Positions 21,412 through 30,325 of a DNA stretch of 51,718 nucleotides are shown piece by piece. The stretch's first letter is position 1, and each line of letters starts with the position of its first letter. Under the pieces are notes generated by a model, which did no database searches, had not been told where the DNA came from, and saw nothing but the letters and a program-made list of their open reading frames with translations. The stretch comes from JAKRSD01 sp964473995 (GTDB lineage Bacteria > Bacteroidota > Bacteroidia > CAIKAF01). A program made the position numbers and the translations under genes. The DNA lies in contig CAYYRB010000012.1 in NCBI GenBank assembly GCA_964473995.1, positions 1 through 51,718 on the forward strand, written 5' to 3'.

Positions 21412-24333
21412 ATGAACAGAACGCTCCGCTTTAATATATTCTTCCTTTTTCTTTTTTGCTTTTCACTTAGGGGGTTTGCACAAAATAGATCAACCCGCGA
21501 AGCCAAATGGGTAGATTCCGTTTTTGCTTCGCTCTCTCCCGAAGCCCGCATCGCCCAATTATTCATGATTTCGGCCTATTCGAATAAAGGAGCTAAAGCA
21601 GAGGCTGAGGTGGCTGCGCTCATTGAACAATACCAGCCGGGCGGGGTAATCTTTTTTCAAGGTACTCCGGGCCGACAGGCTTCGCTCACCAATGCCTACC
21701 AAAAAATTTCGCGCATACCTATGCTCGTGGCGGGCGATTATGAATGGGGGCTGGCCATGCGGTTGGACAGTGTGCCCAAATATCCCTGGCAGATGACCTT
21801 GGGTGCCATAAAAGACGAATCGTTGGTGGTTAGCCTTGCGGCACGCATGGCAGATGAATTTAAACGCATCGGGGTGAATGTCAGTTTTTCGCCTTCTTTG
21901 GATATCAACAACAATCCGCTGAATCCCATCATCGGCTCCCGGTCTTTCGGGGATAATCGGGAGAATGTGGTTCGTTTGGGAGCAGCCTTCATAAAAGGAC
22001 TTCAGGATAACGGCGTTTTGGCTTGCGGTAAACATTTTCCCGGACACGGGGATACCGATAAGGACTCGCACAAGGCATTGCCCATCATTCCCTTCAATCG
22101 TCAGCGGCTGGATTCTCTGGAGCTTTTTCCTTTTCGCCAATTGGCCCGGTCCGGTTTAGGTAGTGTCATGGTTGCCCACCTGTTTATTCCCGAATTGGAC
22201 AGTACCCCCAATCTGCCTTCTTCGCTTTCCCGAAAAATCGTGCAGGATTTGTTGCGCTATGAACTCGGATTCGACGGGCTTATTTTTACCGATGCCATGA
22301 ACATGAAAGGCGTGGCCGGAAATCATGCCAAAGGGGTGGCGGACGTGAAGGCGCTGAAGGCTGGAGTGGATATCGTGTTGATGCCGGGTGACCTGGCCTT
22401 GGGTATTCAGATGGTGAAAGATGCTCTTGCATCGGGCGAATTGGATCAGGGCGAGTTGGATGAGAAATGCAGGCGGGTGCTGAGGGCAAAATTCAAACTT
22501 GGTTTACATGCCTACAAACCGGTAGATATGCGCCAGATCGGTACTTATTTGAATTCACCGGAATCACAGGTCATCAACCGCAGATTGGCTTCCGCATCCC
22601 TCACCCTGCTGCGCAATGAAAATGAAATATTGCCTATTCAGGAACTCGAAAAGAAAAAGTTGGCTTTGGTCCGCCTGGGTTCCGATACCATGGATGTGTT
22701 TGCCAATACCCTGAAGCGGTATGCTCCCATGGAGGTTTTTACGCTTAGGGATGGGTTTTCCCCCACCGACGCTGAATCCGTCATGAAGGCGCTTGAGGGG
22801 TATGATCCGGTCATCGTGAGCCTACACAAATCGGACAAAACACCCTGGAAAAATTTTAAAATTACCGAATCGGAAAAGGCTTTTTTGGTTCAGGCTTCCC
22901 AAAAACACCGCATCATCCTGAATGTTTTTGCCTCTCCTTATGCTCTACAGGGGTTGCCGCGGATAAACTCTCTTTCGGCTCTGCTGTTGAGCCATCAGAA
23001 CAATCCCTACTTTGCAGAGGCTTCTGCGCAGCTGATTTTTGGTGGAATAGGAGCACAGGGCGTATTGCCCGTTACCTTGTCCGAGACATTGCCGGCGGGT
23101 TATGGCCTCACATCACCGGGTGGTTTGCGTTTCAGGTATGTATTGCCTGAAGAGCTGGGCATTGATTCCCGAAAATTGAACCGGGTGCAGCAAATTGCCG
23201 AGGAGGGAATACAGATCGGGGCATATCCGGGATGCCAGATTTTGGCTGCCAAGGATGGGCAGGTATTTTACCGCAAGTCGTTTGGTTTTCACACCTATGA
23301 AAAAAAGCAAGCGGTGGAACTTACCGATTTGTATGATATCGCTTCCGTTTCCAAAATTGCCTCCACCTTGGCTGCCGTGATGAAAATGTATGATGCCGGG
23401 GCCTTGAATCTGAACGGTAAATTCGGCGAGTATGTCCCGGTGGTTCAGGGAACCAATAAGGAAAATCTGCACATGGAGGATATTCTTACCCATCAGGCGG
23501 GCCTTAAGGCATGGATACCGTTTTACAAGGCTACGATTGATGCCCAAAACAATCGTCTGCCCCATTTTTACTCAACCGAACCCACACCTGATAAATCGAC
23601 TCAGGTGGCTGATCGAATGTATATTTTGAGCCATTATCGCGATTCCATGTTCATTAAAATGTTTGCCTCAACCCTGCAGGAATCAGGAAAATATGTGTAC
23701 AGCGATTTAGGGTTTTATTTTATGCAAGCCGCGGTGGAGCGTTGGGCCGGAAAGCGCCTCGACGATTATGTGAATACCACTTTTTTTCAGCCGCTCGGGG
23801 CCTATACCTGCGGATATAATCCGTTAAAACGATTTGCGAAGGAGCGGATTGTGCCTACGGAATATGATTCTCTGTGGAGAAAGCAACTCGTTCACGGGTT
23901 TGTGCACGATCAGGGGGCTGCCATGATGGGTGGCGTGGCCGGTCATGCAGGGCTTTTTTCCAATGCCGATGATTTAGCCAAAATCATGCAGATGTACTTG
24001 AATAAAGGAACCTATGGTGGTACCCGTTTTTTGAGTGAAAATACGGTAGCTGAATTTACCAAATGCCGTTTTTGTGCCGAGGGAAACCGCCGTGCGCTGG
24101 GTTTTGACCGACCGGATCCTTCCGGAAAAGGAACCCCCTGCGATTGTGTTTCCTATCTGAGTTTTGGACATACCGGCTTCACGGGAACTATGGCCTGGGC
24201 AGATCCCGAGACAGGAATTCTCTATATTTTTCTGTCCAATCGGGTTCATCCCGATGCTGAAAATAAACTCTTGATGAATAAGGATATCAGGGGTAGGATT
24301 CAGGAAGTGTTTTATGATGCTCTGATAAAATAG
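21412..24333 (+). CDS. GH3 beta-N-acetylhexosaminidase (NagZ-like) fused to a beta-lactamase-fold serine hydrolase
   Basis: A 973-residue exported two-enzyme fusion. The signal peptide (MNRTLRFNIFFLFLFCFSLR, cleavage near GFAQ) sets the start. Residues about 35-375 are a glycoside hydrolase family 3 domain: KHFPGHGDTDKDSH (207-220) carries the Asp218-Ser-His220 acid/base dyad and FTDAMNMKG the nucleophile Asp294. The DSH dyad is specific to NagZ-type enzymes acting on N-acetylglucosamine in peptidoglycan. After a GH3 C-terminal Rossmann-like segment (about 400-560), residues 580-970 are a class C beta-lactamase-like domain with SVSK (Ser645, Lys648) and YSDLGF. The pair suggests coupled sugar and peptide trimming of muropeptides in the periplasm. 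Such fusions are known in Bacteroidota. Confidence 0.9.
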   Translation: MNRTLRFNIFFLFLFCFSLRGFAQNRSTREAKWVDSVFASLSPEARIAQLFMISAYSNKGAKAEAEVAALIEQYQPGGVIFFQGTPGRQASLTNAYQKISRIPMLVAGDYEWGLAMRLDSVPKYPWQMTLGAIKDESLVVSLAARMADEFKRIGVNVSFSPSLDINNNPLNPIIGSRSFGDNRENVVRLGAAFIKGLQDNGVLACGKHFPGHGDTDKDSHKALPIIPFNRQRLDSLELFPFRQLARSGLGSVMVAHLFIPELDSTPNLPSSLSRKIVQDLLRYELGFDGLIFTDAMNMKGVAGNHAKGVADVKALKAGVDIVLMPGDLALGIQMVKDALASGELDQGELDEKCRRVLRAKFKLGLHAYKPVDMRQIGTYLNSPESQVINRRLASASLTLLRNENEILPIQELEKKKLALVRLGSDTMDVFANTLKRYAPMEVFTLRDGFSPTDAESVMKALEGYDPVIVSLHKSDKTPWKNFKITESEKAFLVQASQKHRIILNVFASPYALQGLPRINSLSALLLSHQNNPYFAEASAQLIFGGIGAQGVLPVTLSETLPAGYGLTSPGGLRFRYVLPEELGIDSRKLNRVQQIAEEGIQIGAYPGCQILAAKDGQVFYRKSFGFHTYEKKQAVELTDLYDIASVSKIASTLAAVMKMYDAGALNLNGKFGEYVPVVQGTNKENLHMEDILTHQAGLKAWIPFYKATIDAQNNRLPHFYSTEPTPDKSTQVADRMYILSHYRDSMFIKMFASTLQESGKYVYSDLGFYFMQAAVERWAGKRLDDYVNTTFFQPLGAYTCGYNPLKRFAKERIVPTEYDSLWRKQLVHGFVHDQGAAMMGGVAGHAGLFSNADDLAKIMQMYLNKGTYGGTRFLSENTVAEFTKCRFCAEGNRRALGFDRPDPSGKGTPCDCVSYLSFGHTGFTGTMAWADPETGILYIFLSNRVHPDAENKLLMNKDIRGRIQEVFYDALIK

Positions 24334-24344
24334 CTTGAACCCTC

Positions 24345-24845
24345 TTATCGTAAAACAGCCTTGTCGTTTTCTCCCAAAACCACTTCTATATGATCGTGCA
24401 AATGGGTGGAAAGCGCATAGCCCACAAAGTCTGCCTGAATGGGAAAATCTTTATGATTGCGCTCTACCAGCACGGCTGTTTTGATTTTGGACACGTTTCG
24501 CTTTAATAATTCAGCTAGCGCGAATGCGGTCGTTCTTCCTGAATTCATGACATCATCCACCAGAATAACCGGTTTATTTTCCCAGGCATTTTCTTCAAGG
24601 CCTTTAAGCTCAGCGGGCGATGACAGCGGGTTTTCTTTGTTCAGGTGAATTTCGGCCAGATGAATCCGTGTTTTGATGCGCGCTTCAATGAGCAGTTTCA
24701 GTCTTTCGGCAAGCAATGGACCGTTGGGAAAAATGCCGGCCAGAATAGCATCCGGTTCGGAGTATACCTCTTCCATGATCTGATGAGCCATGCGCTCCGT
24801 CATGCGCTTTATTTTATCTTCCGTAAGAATGATGTGCTCTCCCAT
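24345..24845 (-). CDS. Phosphoribosyltransferase-fold protein (PyrR-like)
   Basis: A 166-residue type I phosphoribosyltransferase. The PRPP-binding loop is visible as VILVDDVMNSGRTTAFALAE (about residues 92-111), and the N-terminal ILAGIFPNGPLLAERL matches the 'PPi loop' region. Length and pattern fit the PyrR/Hpt group. PyrR proteins combine uracil phosphoribosyltransferase activity with RNA-binding attenuation of pyr operons, but no pyr gene is near, so regulation cannot be assumed. It is transcribed towards the GH3 fusion gene, with 11 bp between the two stops. Confidence 0.82.
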   Translation of the reverse strand: MGEHIILTEDKIKRMTERMAHQIMEEVYSEPDAILAGIFPNGPLLAERLKLLIEARIKTRIHLAEIHLNKENPLSSPAELKGLEENAWENKPVILVDDVMNSGRTTAFALAELLKRNVSKIKTAVLVERNHKDFPIQADFVGYALSTHLHDHIEVVLGENDKAVLR

Positions 24846-24970
24846 AAGTATCAGATATTCCCGTAAAATTAGCCAAATTTGATAAACAGTCTGTTAGTCG
24901 TGGAAAATTTGATGTGTATGCATACTTTCAAAAGTTTTCAACAGACCAAAACGGGGCATTGGGATTCCGG

Positions 24971-24978
24971 TAGTTTTG
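24971..24978 (+). promoter_or_regulatory. -7 box of the transketolase operon
   Basis: TAGTTTTG, 21 nt before the ATG at 25000. No -33 TTTG at a normal spacing. Confidence 0.45.
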
Positions 24979-24999
24979 TGCATCTTTTAAGCCTATTTC

Positions 25000-25851
25000 A
25001 TGAGTCATTCATCCGCAAATATTAAGGAATTCTGCCGTCAGGTGAGAAGGGATATTTTACGCATGGTTCACGCGGTCAATTCCGGTCACCCGGGAGGATC
25101 TCTCGGTTGCACGGAATATTTCACTGCATTATACCAAGTGGTCATGAATCATCGCCTTCCTTTCCAAATGGACGGTAAAGAGGAGGATGTGTTTTTTCTG
25201 TCCAACGGGCATATTTCTCCCGTGTGGTACAGCGTGTTAGCCCGCTCCGGATATTTTCCCGTGTCCGAGTTGGCCACATTCCGCAAGTTGAATTCTCGTT
25301 TACAGGGACATCCGGGTACGCATGAAGGATTGCCCGGCGTTCGCATGGCTTCCGGCTCTCTCGGTCAGGGATTGTCTGTGGCTGTTGGTGCCGCTCTGGC
25401 CAAAAAGATGAACGGAGATAAGCACTTGGTGTATTCACTGCATGGAGACGGAGAACTTCAGGAAGGACAGATTTGGGAAGCTGCCATGTTTGCCGCCGGA
25501 AAAAAAGTGGATAATCTCATTTCTACGGTGGATGTGAACGGCAAGCAAATTGACGGAAGTACCGATGAGGTGTTGCCTATGGGTAGCCTCAGGGCCAAAT
25601 TTGAAGCCTTCGGTTGGGAAGTATTGGAAGAAAAACGGGGCAATGATCTGGACGCCGTCATTTCGGTGTTGTTGCATGCCAAAGCCCAGACCGGTAAGGG
25701 AAAGCCTGTCATGATTCTTCTGCATACCGAAATGGGATGCGGTGTAGATTTCATGATGGGAACCCACAAATGGCACGGGGTGGCACCCAACGATGAGCAG
25801 TTGGCAGCTGCCTTGGCTCAATTACCGCCTACAAGTCTGAATGATTATTAA
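25000..25851 (+). CDS. Transketolase, N-terminal (TPP-binding) subunit
   Basis: A 283-residue thiamine-diphosphate half of transketolase, moving two-carbon units between sugar phosphates in the pentose phosphate pathway. It has NSGHPGGSLGCTEYFTALYQ near residue 27, the GHPGTHEGLPGVRMASGSLG segment, and the TPP motif beginning GDGELQEGQIWEAA near residue 150. Many bacteria encode transketolase as two polypeptides; this is not a frameshift, because the second gene has its own ATG after 27 bp and each half ends cleanly. The partner is the next gene. Confidence 0.94.
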   Translation: MSHSSANIKEFCRQVRRDILRMVHAVNSGHPGGSLGCTEYFTALYQVVMNHRLPFQMDGKEEDVFFLSNGHISPVWYSVLARSGYFPVSELATFRKLNSRLQGHPGTHEGLPGVRMASGSLGQGLSVAVGAALAKKMNGDKHLVYSLHGDGELQEGQIWEAAMFAAGKKVDNLISTVDVNGKQIDGSTDEVLPMGSLRAKFEAFGWEVLEEKRGNDLDAVISVLLHAKAQTGKGKPVMILLHTEMGCGVDFMMGTHKWHGVAPNDEQLAAALAQLPPTSLNDY

Positions 25852-25878
25852 TTCACAGTTTGATTAAAATAAGTCATC

Positions 25879-26826
25879 ATGTCATTATTTCCTAAGCTTG
25901 GCGAAAAAGATACCCGTTCCGGATTTGGAGACGGCCTGACCGAACTGGGCCGAACCAATCCGAATGTAGTGGCTCTTTGTGCCGATTTGGCGGGGTCCTT
26001 AAAGATGGATACCTTTATTAAGGAAAATCCTGACCGATATATACAGGTGGGGATTGCCGAGGCTAACATGATCGGCATTGCGGCCGGGCTTACCGTGGGC
26101 GGAAAAATTCCGTTTGCCGGTACATTCGCCAATTTTGCCACAGGCCGGGTGTACGACCAAATTCGGCAATCGGTTGCTTACGCGGGAAAAAATGTGAAAA
26201 TATGTGCCTCCCACGCAGGACTTACTTTGGGGGAGGATGGCGCTACGCATCAAATTTTGGAAGATATCGGGCTGATGAAAATGCTGCCAGACATGACGGT
26301 AATCTGTCCTGCCGATTACAACCAGACTAAACAGGCCACGCTTGCCATAGCGGCGCATCAAGGCCCGGTGTATCTCCGTTTCGGACGTCCCAAATGGCCG
26401 GTATTCATCCCCGAAGATTCACCTTTTGAAATCGGCAAAGCCCAGCTTCTTCGCGAAGGATCTGACGTGTCGGTTTTTGCCACCGGCCACATGGTTTGGC
26501 TTGCTTTGCAGGCTGCCGAAGAATTGGCTTCGCAAGGTGTTTCGTTAGAAGTAATCAATATTCACACCATCAAACCCCTGGATCGGGAGGCAATCATCAC
26601 CTCCGTTCGTAAGACGGGAAAAGCGGTTACCTGCGAGGAGCATAATATATTGGGCGGATTGGGCGAATCGGTGGCGGCCGTACTTGCGGAGGAGTTTCCT
26701 GTAAAAATGAAACGGGTGGGCGTAAATGACTCCTTTGGTGAAAGCGGCACCCCAGACCAATTGTTGGTGAAATATGGGTTGAGTGTGGAGGGTATCAAAG
26801 CGGCAGTTAAGCAGGTGTCATCCTGA
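25879..26826 (+). CDS. Transketolase, C-terminal subunit
   Basis: The 315-residue partner carrying the pyrimidine-binding and C-terminal domains. Recognisable parts: LCADLAGSLKMDTFIKENPD, IQVGIAEANMIGIAAGLTVG (the conserved catalytic Glu in VGIAEANM), FASHAGLTLGEDGATHQ and the C-terminal swivelling domain (VSVFATGHMVWLALQAAEEL, TCEEHNILGGLGESVA). It is 27 bp after the N-terminal subunit gene on the same strand. A weak stem-loop with a T-tract follows the stop. Confidence 0.94.
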   Translation: MSLFPKLGEKDTRSGFGDGLTELGRTNPNVVALCADLAGSLKMDTFIKENPDRYIQVGIAEANMIGIAAGLTVGGKIPFAGTFANFATGRVYDQIRQSVAYAGKNVKICASHAGLTLGEDGATHQILEDIGLMKMLPDMTVICPADYNQTKQATLAIAAHQGPVYLRFGRPKWPVFIPEDSPFEIGKAQLLREGSDVSVFATGHMVWLALQAAEELASQGVSLEVINIHTIKPLDREAIITSVRKTGKAVTCEEHNILGGLGESVAAVLAEEFPVKMKRVGVNDSFGESGTPDQLLVKYGLSVEGIKAAVKQVSS

Positions 26827-26858
26827 TCTTTATCTGAAATTGGACAAAGATTTTTTTG
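26826..26858 (+). terminator. Weak terminator after transketolase
   Basis: ATCTTT (26826-26831) pairs with AAAGAT (26846-26851) across a 14-nt loop and is followed by a run of T. The AU-rich 6-bp stem makes this modest. Confidence 0.4.
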
Positions 26859-26881
26859 TTTTTAAATTATTTCTACTTTTG
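26855..26881 (+). promoter_or_regulatory. Promoter of the T9SS thioredoxin-like gene
   Basis: TTTG at 26855-26858 and TACTTTTG at 26874-26881, spacer 15 nt, slightly shorter than the usual 17-23. Leader of about 24 nt to the ATG at 26906. Confidence 0.5.
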
Positions 26882-26905
26882 GTAATACATTAAAATGAAC
26901 GCATC

Positions 26906-28357
26906 ATGAAAAAAACATTACTTTTTGCTTCGGCAGTCGCCCTCGCGGGTCTTGCAAATGCCCAGATTGTGTCGGGTCTTTATGCTTCTGATTTCACGGC
27001 CACTCCTCTTAACAACGGTCAGGTTCCTTTCAATCTATACACCGAGTTGAATGCGGATAAACCGGTTATTTTAGATGTTTCCGCCACTTGGTGTCCTCCT
27101 TGTTGGTCATATCATCAAACCAACAAATTGAAAGATTTGTACAATACTTACGGACCCCAAGGTTCCAATGAGTTGCGTGTGATTTTTTGGGAAGGAGACG
27201 CTGCCACCGGCGATCAACAAATGAATGGACTTGGTGGAAACACCCAAGGTAACTGGTTGAGCGGAACACCTTATCCTATGGCTAATCCGGCCAGTCCGGG
27301 CGCGGTAAATACCCCTTATGGAGTAAGTGCTTACCCCACACTTTTCCTCATTTGTCCGAACCGCAGGGTTGAAAGAATATCTACAGGGCTCACAGTAGCT
27401 CAGGTTTATGCAAAAGCATCCACTTGCCCTGTGTCTACCCAGTCGGTGGACGTTGCCACCTTTGCTTACACGGGCAGTAAAATTTCCTGCGGTGATTTGC
27501 CTACCAAAGTGAAAATTCAAAACATGGGGACCTCCAACCTAACCTCTGCTACTATTACCGCTAAAAAAGGAACTACGGTTTTGGGAACAGAAAACTGGAC
27601 GGGCAATTTGGCTCAATACGCAGCCACCGATATTGATTTTGGTGCGTTGAATTTCGGTAGCACATCAGGAAACCTGGTTATTGAGGTTACTACGAACGGA
27701 GATGGAAATGCCGCTAACGGAACTTTAACTCAAGCCATCGTAGCCGCTGAAGATAAAAATGAAGATAAATATGATATTGAAGTAAAACTCGACGGATATG
27801 CCAGCGAAGTGTTTGCCCGCCTTTACACCAGCTCCGGTCAGACCGTTTGGCAAAAACAATATGCTTCTTCTGATAACAACGATACGTACACTTACAAAGT
27901 GGATTTGAACGTAGATCAGTGTTATTACTTCCGCGTAACCGACAGCTATGGCGACGGCTTACTCAGCAACGGATATATTCGTCTAAAAAATCAAGCAGGA
28001 GATTTGATTTTCACAGCTAACGGAAGTTATTCTGAAAAGAATTATGGTTTTACCCCCCGCGCAGAATCTGCCGGTTGGGCTTCCATCGAGGATGCTGAAG
28101 GTGAAGAGATGGCCTTTGGAGTGTATCCAAACCCTGCAACCGAGGTGTTGAACACATCACTGACCATTACTGCTGACGAATTGGTTAATTTTACCATTGT
28201 AAATGCACAAGGTCAGATTGTATCTGTTCAGCAAATCAGCATGAGCGCAGGAACTTCCCAAAACGCCCTTGATATTTCTTCATTGGCAGCCGGTATTTAC
28301 ACGTTGCGTGTAACTGCAGGCGGAAGCGTGCTCACCAAAGCATTCATCAAACAATAA
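26906..28357 (+). CDS. Exported thioredoxin-like protein with T9SS sorting domain
   Basis: A 483-residue secreted protein. The signal peptide ends near residue 20 (LANAQ). Residues about 25-175 form a thioredoxin-like domain with an intact CPPC motif (Cys63, Cys66, in VSATWCPPCWSYH), and the cis-Pro strand is AYPTLFLICP. Residues 180-285 look like a CARDB/Ig-like domain and 290-390 like a second beta domain (ADSYGDGLLSNGYI-type: DSYGDGLLSNGYIRLK). The final 75 residues are a type A T9SS sorting domain (FGVYPNPATEVLN ... ITLRV-like TLRVTAGGSVLTKAFIKQ). It is predicted to be exported through the type IX system and anchored at the surface or released. Monocistronic, with promoter and terminator on either side. 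Redox substrate unknown. Confidence 0.9.
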   Translation: MKKTLLFASAVALAGLANAQIVSGLYASDFTATPLNNGQVPFNLYTELNADKPVILDVSATWCPPCWSYHQTNKLKDLYNTYGPQGSNELRVIFWEGDAATGDQQMNGLGGNTQGNWLSGTPYPMANPASPGAVNTPYGVSAYPTLFLICPNRRVERISTGLTVAQVYAKASTCPVSTQSVDVATFAYTGSKISCGDLPTKVKIQNMGTSNLTSATITAKKGTTVLGTENWTGNLAQYAATDIDFGALNFGSTSGNLVIEVTTNGDGNAANGTLTQAIVAAEDKNEDKYDIEVKLDGYASEVFARLYTSSGQTVWQKQYASSDNNDTYTYKVDLNVDQCYYFRVTDSYGDGLLSNGYIRLKNQAGDLIFTANGSYSEKNYGFTPRAESAGWASIEDAEGEEMAFGVYPNPATEVLNTSLTITADELVNFTIVNAQGQIVSVQQISMSAGTSQNALDISSLAAGIYTLRVTAGGSVLTKAFIKQ

Positions 28358-28375
28358 TTAGCATTTTGTTTTTTT

Positions 28376-28406
28376 AAAAGCCTTCCTTTTCGGGAAGGCT
28401 TTTTTT
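28376..28406 (+). terminator. Rho-independent terminator
   Basis: AAAA, stem GCCTTCC (28380-28386), 6-nt loop, GGAAGGC (28393-28399), then seven T. Strong intrinsic terminator for the T9SS thioredoxin-like gene; the A-tract allows activity on the other strand too. Confidence 0.92.
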
Positions 28407-28417
28407 ATGACCTTTAA

Positions 28418-28450
28418 TTTGTCTTACTCATTGTATTTAAGTTACTTTTG
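28418..28450 (+). promoter_or_regulatory. Consensus promoter of the envelope operon
   Basis: TTTG at 28418-28421, a 21-nt spacer, TACTTTTG at 28443-28450. Only TTTCG separates the -7 box from the TTG start at 28456, so the mRNA is predicted to be leaderless. Confidence 0.7.
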
Positions 28451-28455
28451 TTTCG

Positions 28456-30324
28456 TTGAAAAAATGGCAGACTATAGCGGCTCCGTCCGGTCTCATCTTA
28501 CTGATGGACCTAATGGTTTGTTTTTTATCTCTGTTGCTTACCTACCAACTTCGTTTTAATTTTAAGGTTCCCGTTGCTGAAATCAACCTGTTTCGTCAGG
28601 TTTTTGGCATTGTTTTGGGAATCCGTCTCTTTAGCTTTATCCTCGCCGGTACCTATCGTGTGCGAATTCGTTTTACGGCTACACCCGATGTATTCAGGCT
28701 GCTTTTGACGGTGTTTTTCGGCAGTGCCTTTTTGGCCCTTTGGAATCCCCTTTATCGGATGTGGACAGGGGCTTTTCTGATTCCCTATTCCATTATCATC
28801 ATTGAGTTTTTGGTCAGTATTTTCTTCCTCGTTTGTATCCGCCTTTTGGTGCGTTTGATTTTTAAACAGATTACGTCTTCCGGCATCAGCATCCGATCCG
28901 TTATTATTTACGGGGCGGGGGAAACGGGACTGATTACCAAACGGACGTTGGAAAGCGCGTTGGAGCATAATTTTCGTGTGGTCGCCTTTTTGGACGAAAA
29001 CAAACGGCTGAACAAATTGAAATTGGAAAATGTGCGCATCTGGCATCCTGATCAGGCGGAAAAAGTATTTGATGCATTTCCCGAGGCTGAATTGATTATC
29101 TCCAAGCAGTCTATTTCTTCGGAACAGCGTAACCGCATTGCAGAAAATGCACTGGCCCACGGCATTAAAATTTTAAATATACCCTCAATCAAGTCGTGGA
29201 TCAGTGGACACCTGAACCCCAAGGAATTACGCAATCTCCGTATCGAAGATCTCTTGGAGCGGGAACCTATCGTACTTAACAAAGAATTGCTCTTTGAAGT
29301 GTATGGAGGCAAAGTCATTTTGGTTACCGGAGCAGCAGGATCCATAGGCAGTGAGCTGGCACTACAGCTTTTGGGTTTCAATCCGCAGAAGCTTATTTTG
29401 GTGGATCAGGCGGAAACGCCCATGCACGAATTGGATGTCCGTCTCAACCAGATGCGTACCGAGTCCGAAATCAATCTGTTGATTGCCGATATTACGGATG
29501 AGGATAAGATGCGGCTTTTGTTTGATATGCATAAGCCTGAGGTAGTTTTCCACGCTGCTGCCTACAAGCACGTACCCCTGATGGAAAAAAATCCTAAGGA
29601 AGCGGCAAAGGTGAATACATTCGGCACCAAAATTTTGGCTGATTTGGCCCACGCCAACGGAGTGGAGCGGTTTGTCTTTATTTCCACCGATAAAGCCGTA
29701 AATCCAACCAATGTGATGGGCGCTACCAAGCGGATGGCCGAGATGTATGTACAATCGTTTAACTCCGTATCCAATACTAAATTCATTACCACGCGTTTTG
29801 GAAATGTTTTAGGTTCCAATGGCTCAGTAGTGCCGCGCTTTCGTGCCCAGATAGAGGCAGGCGGTCCGGTTACGGTGACCCATCCCGAAATTACCCGTTA
29901 TTTTATGACTATTCCCGAGGCTTGCAGTCTGGTTTTGGAAGCGGGGAGCATGGGCAACGGCGGTGAAATATACATTTTCGATATGGGTAAGCCGGTTAAA
30001 ATTCGGCAGCTGGCCGAAAAGATGATCAGGCTGGCGGGCTTCATGCCTGATATTGAAATTACGATAGAATATACGGGATTGAGGCCGGGCGAAAAATTGT
30101 ACGAAGAGCTCATTAATGAAGGCGAAAATACTTTGCCTACCCACCATCCGCAAATCATGATTACCCGGGTTATTGAAAATGATAAACCCGAAATAGATAA
30201 AAAAATGGGGCGTCTGGCTTTCATGTTAGCCTCAAACGATAACTTTGAAATTGTAAAATGCATCAAAGAAGCGGTGCCTGAATACCGAAGTGCCAATTCC
30301 GAATTTGAAAAACTAGACGTATAG
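28456..30324 (+). CDS. CapD/PglF-type membrane-bound nucleotide-sugar 4,6-dehydratase
   Basis: A 622-residue enzyme of the FlaA1/CapD/WbpM family that turns a UDP-GlcNAc-type sugar into a 4-keto-6-deoxy intermediate for polysaccharides or glycoproteins. Four N-terminal membrane helices (about 11-32, 44-64, 82-97, 110-135) precede a first Rossmann region (VIIYGAGETGLITKR, 149-163) and the SDR domain: GAAGSIGSE (292-300), DQAETPMHELD, STDKAVNPTNVMGATK (410-425). The usual catalytic Tyr of YxxxK is Met421, as in this subfamily, with Lys425 kept. The start is TTG; later ATGs would cut the first helix. It heads a five-gene operon. Confidence 0.92.
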   Translation: MKKWQTIAAPSGLILLMDLMVCFLSLLLTYQLRFNFKVPVAEINLFRQVFGIVLGIRLFSFILAGTYRVRIRFTATPDVFRLLLTVFFGSAFLALWNPLYRMWTGAFLIPYSIIIIEFLVSIFFLVCIRLLVRLIFKQITSSGISIRSVIIYGAGETGLITKRTLESALEHNFRVVAFLDENKRLNKLKLENVRIWHPDQAEKVFDAFPEAELIISKQSISSEQRNRIAENALAHGIKILNIPSIKSWISGHLNPKELRNLRIEDLLEREPIVLNKELLFEVYGGKVILVTGAAGSIGSELALQLLGFNPQKLILVDQAETPMHELDVRLNQMRTESEINLLIADITDEDKMRLLFDMHKPEVVFHAAAYKHVPLMEKNPKEAAKVNTFGTKILADLAHANGVERFVFISTDKAVNPTNVMGATKRMAEMYVQSFNSVSNTKFITTRFGNVLGSNGSVVPRFRAQIEAGGPVTVTHPEITRYFMTIPEACSLVLEAGSMGNGGEIYIFDMGKPVKIRQLAEKMIRLAGFMPDIEITIEYTGLRPGEKLYEELINEGENTLPTHHPQIMITRVIENDKPEIDKKMGRLAFMLASNDNFEIVKCIKEAVPEYRSANSEFEKLDV

Positions 30325-30325
30325 A

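Noticed and set aside
24916..24925. Palindrome GTATGCATAC between the phosphoribosyltransferase and transketolase genes
   Set aside because: Ten bases only, not repeated elsewhere in the window and not positioned on a promoter box.
25000..26826. Transketolase as a frameshifted single gene
   Set aside because: The halves are separated by 27 bp with a separate ATG, and the two-subunit form is widespread.
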